A stretch of DNA of 64,000 nt from positions 92,998,802 through 93,062,801 of the forward strand of contig NC_089581.1 of NCBI RefSeq assembly GCF_019320115.1. Direction: 5' to 3'. This document shows, piece after piece, positions 63,170 to 64,000 of this stretch. How positions within the stretch are numbered: position 1 is the first letter of the stretch; the number at the start of each line of letters is the position of its first letter. The stretch comes from Miscanthus floridulus (lineage: Eukaryota > Streptophyta > Magnoliopsida > Poales > Poaceae). A model generated the notes under the pieces. That model did no database searches. It worked only from the letters and a program-made list of their open reading frames with translations, and was not told where the DNA came from. Position numbers and translations under genes: made by a program.

Positions 63170-64000
63170 TCATGTCCGGACAATTGATACAACAACGACT
63201 ATGTCATCCAGTTTGCCCCCACTGAAGCCAAGGTACCCAAACGACAGAGCAGCATCTGAAAATGGGCTTCTCCCAGCTCCAGACCTCCCTACTTCCTGGG
63301 CCTTCGCAGCCAAGTGTTCTGCAATCTCCTGCAAGTAGAACAACCATTGCAATTGAGTCATTTTGTTTCGCATTGGACATTTTTATTTACAAAGATAGTT
63401 GATTCTGACCGCTGGTTTTAGATCTGCCTGTAACGACTTGGAGATAATTCCAGCTATTTCATGCTCATATACATTATCAAAAAGGCCATCAGTTGCCGTC
63501 ACAATTGCATCACCTTCCTTTAGATCAATAGTATAATTCTGAAGAATGAAATATTAGCCCAAACGTTAATATTTAACTATTCATGTGGTTGAATACGATT
63601 ACCAGGGTTGGTCATTATTTGCACCTGTACAAGCTTTAAGGGGTCATCTCCCTTCTCAATTTGTAGTGGGAAATTGAAACCATAAACCATAGGTTTAGAC
63701 TTTTCGAACACTTCTCCATTTCTTATCACCAAAAACCCAGAGTCCCCAATATTTGATGCTTGAAGGACCTGTAACATTGACAAGTGCAGTGAGCACCATG
63801 AAAAAGGTCAATAAGAAAAATGGTAAAGTGTTCATAAAAAAAACAGACCTGGCCATCAAAGTGAGCAACTAATACAGTGGAAGAACCAGGTGAACATGCT
63901 TCATCTGCTGCTTTGGAAAGAATTTGCTCAGGTCTAAGATCTGGAGCCCCTTGCTTCTCAGTAATGAACTTTTTACAACCATCCATTAGTTCTCTTGCGT
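63170..64000 (-). CDS. Protein phosphatase 2C (PP2C62/BIPP2C1-like), 3' part, runs off the edge
   Basis: This is a Mg/Mn-dependent Ser/Thr phosphatase of the SpoIIE/PTC7-like PP2C group. Exons on the minus strand: beyond 64000 to 63849, 63768-63625, 63538-63410 and 63328-63170 (stop TGA). All joins are in phase with GT-AG borders. Motifs: [31 protein letters not shown] (metal-binding Asp), [15 protein letters not shown] (metal-binding Asp) and [14 protein letters not shown] (final Asp). Between them lies [20 protein letters not shown]. The wording resembles Arabidopsis At4g33500 and rice BIPP2C1 (from memory). The N-terminal part, including any transit peptide, lies outside the window. No lesion is seen. 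Confidence 0.9.

Overview
The window is nuclear DNA of a grass, most likely an Andropogoneae species related to sugarcane or sorghum. That placement is inference. It rests on a ten-exon plant myo-inositol-phosphate synthase gene, grass-type SINEs, and Sirevirus and Tat LTR retrotransposons typical of such genomes. Most of the sequence is nested transposable elements. Host gene content is one near-complete gene (MIPS, about 50.1-54.4 kb, plus strand), the 3' part of a PP2C phosphatase gene (63.17-64.0 kb, minus strand, running off the edge), and several captured or broken gene fragments.

Layout from left to right. 1-935: an LTR of a Tekay/Del-like Ty3-gypsy element, cut by the window edge. 936-3574 and 10107-about 10359: a decayed minus-strand Tat-like gypsy element (C), whose LTR is split by a gag-only Sirevirus-like copia element (A1, 3575-10106, TSD GTTGA). 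10.4-13.25 kb: a SINE with a 15-bp TSD, then minus-strand gene fragments, one exon of an XH-domain (FDM/IDN2-like) protein and three exons of a beta-carbonic anhydrase. 13251-31919: a large minus-strand Sirevirus/Maximus-like copia element (B) with gag, pol and a third ORF. It is interrupted inside gag by a second gag-only element (A2, plus strand, 23002-29296, TSD GTATG). 32273-48046: a foldback Mutator-like element of about 1 kb (9-bp TSD AAAAATCTA), split by a 14.7-kb minus-strand Tat/Retand-like gypsy element (D, 32983-47722, TSD CGTCT). D also carries a six-exon antisense gene on the plus strand. 48-50 kb: intergenic DNA. 50.1-54.4 kb: MIPS, with a G-box and TATA box, a minisatellite in intron 3, a SINE in intron 9, and a one-base excess near the start codon. 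55372-60942: a minus-strand Reina-like chromovirus (E, TSD CTGTA). 61278-62884: a Pack-MULE (9-bp TSD AAATAAAAA) carrying an exon of a type I inositol polyphosphate 5-phosphatase. 63170-64000: the PP2C gene.

The insertions give a relative history. A1 landed in C, A2 in B, and D in the foldback MULE. E is young: I counted 9 differences between its two 416-bp LTRs. A1 and A2 encode a Gag with two zinc knuckles but no protease, integrase, reverse transcriptase or RNase H. They share PBS and polypurine-tract style with B, so they probably depend on Sirevirus enzymes in trans. No bacterial-type operon, CRISPR array or origin is present, and no wholly new system is evident. The most interesting points are the gag-only family, the Pack-MULE with an inositol-phosphatase exon about 7.5 kb from MIPS, the MIPS frameshift, and the spliced antisense gene in D.
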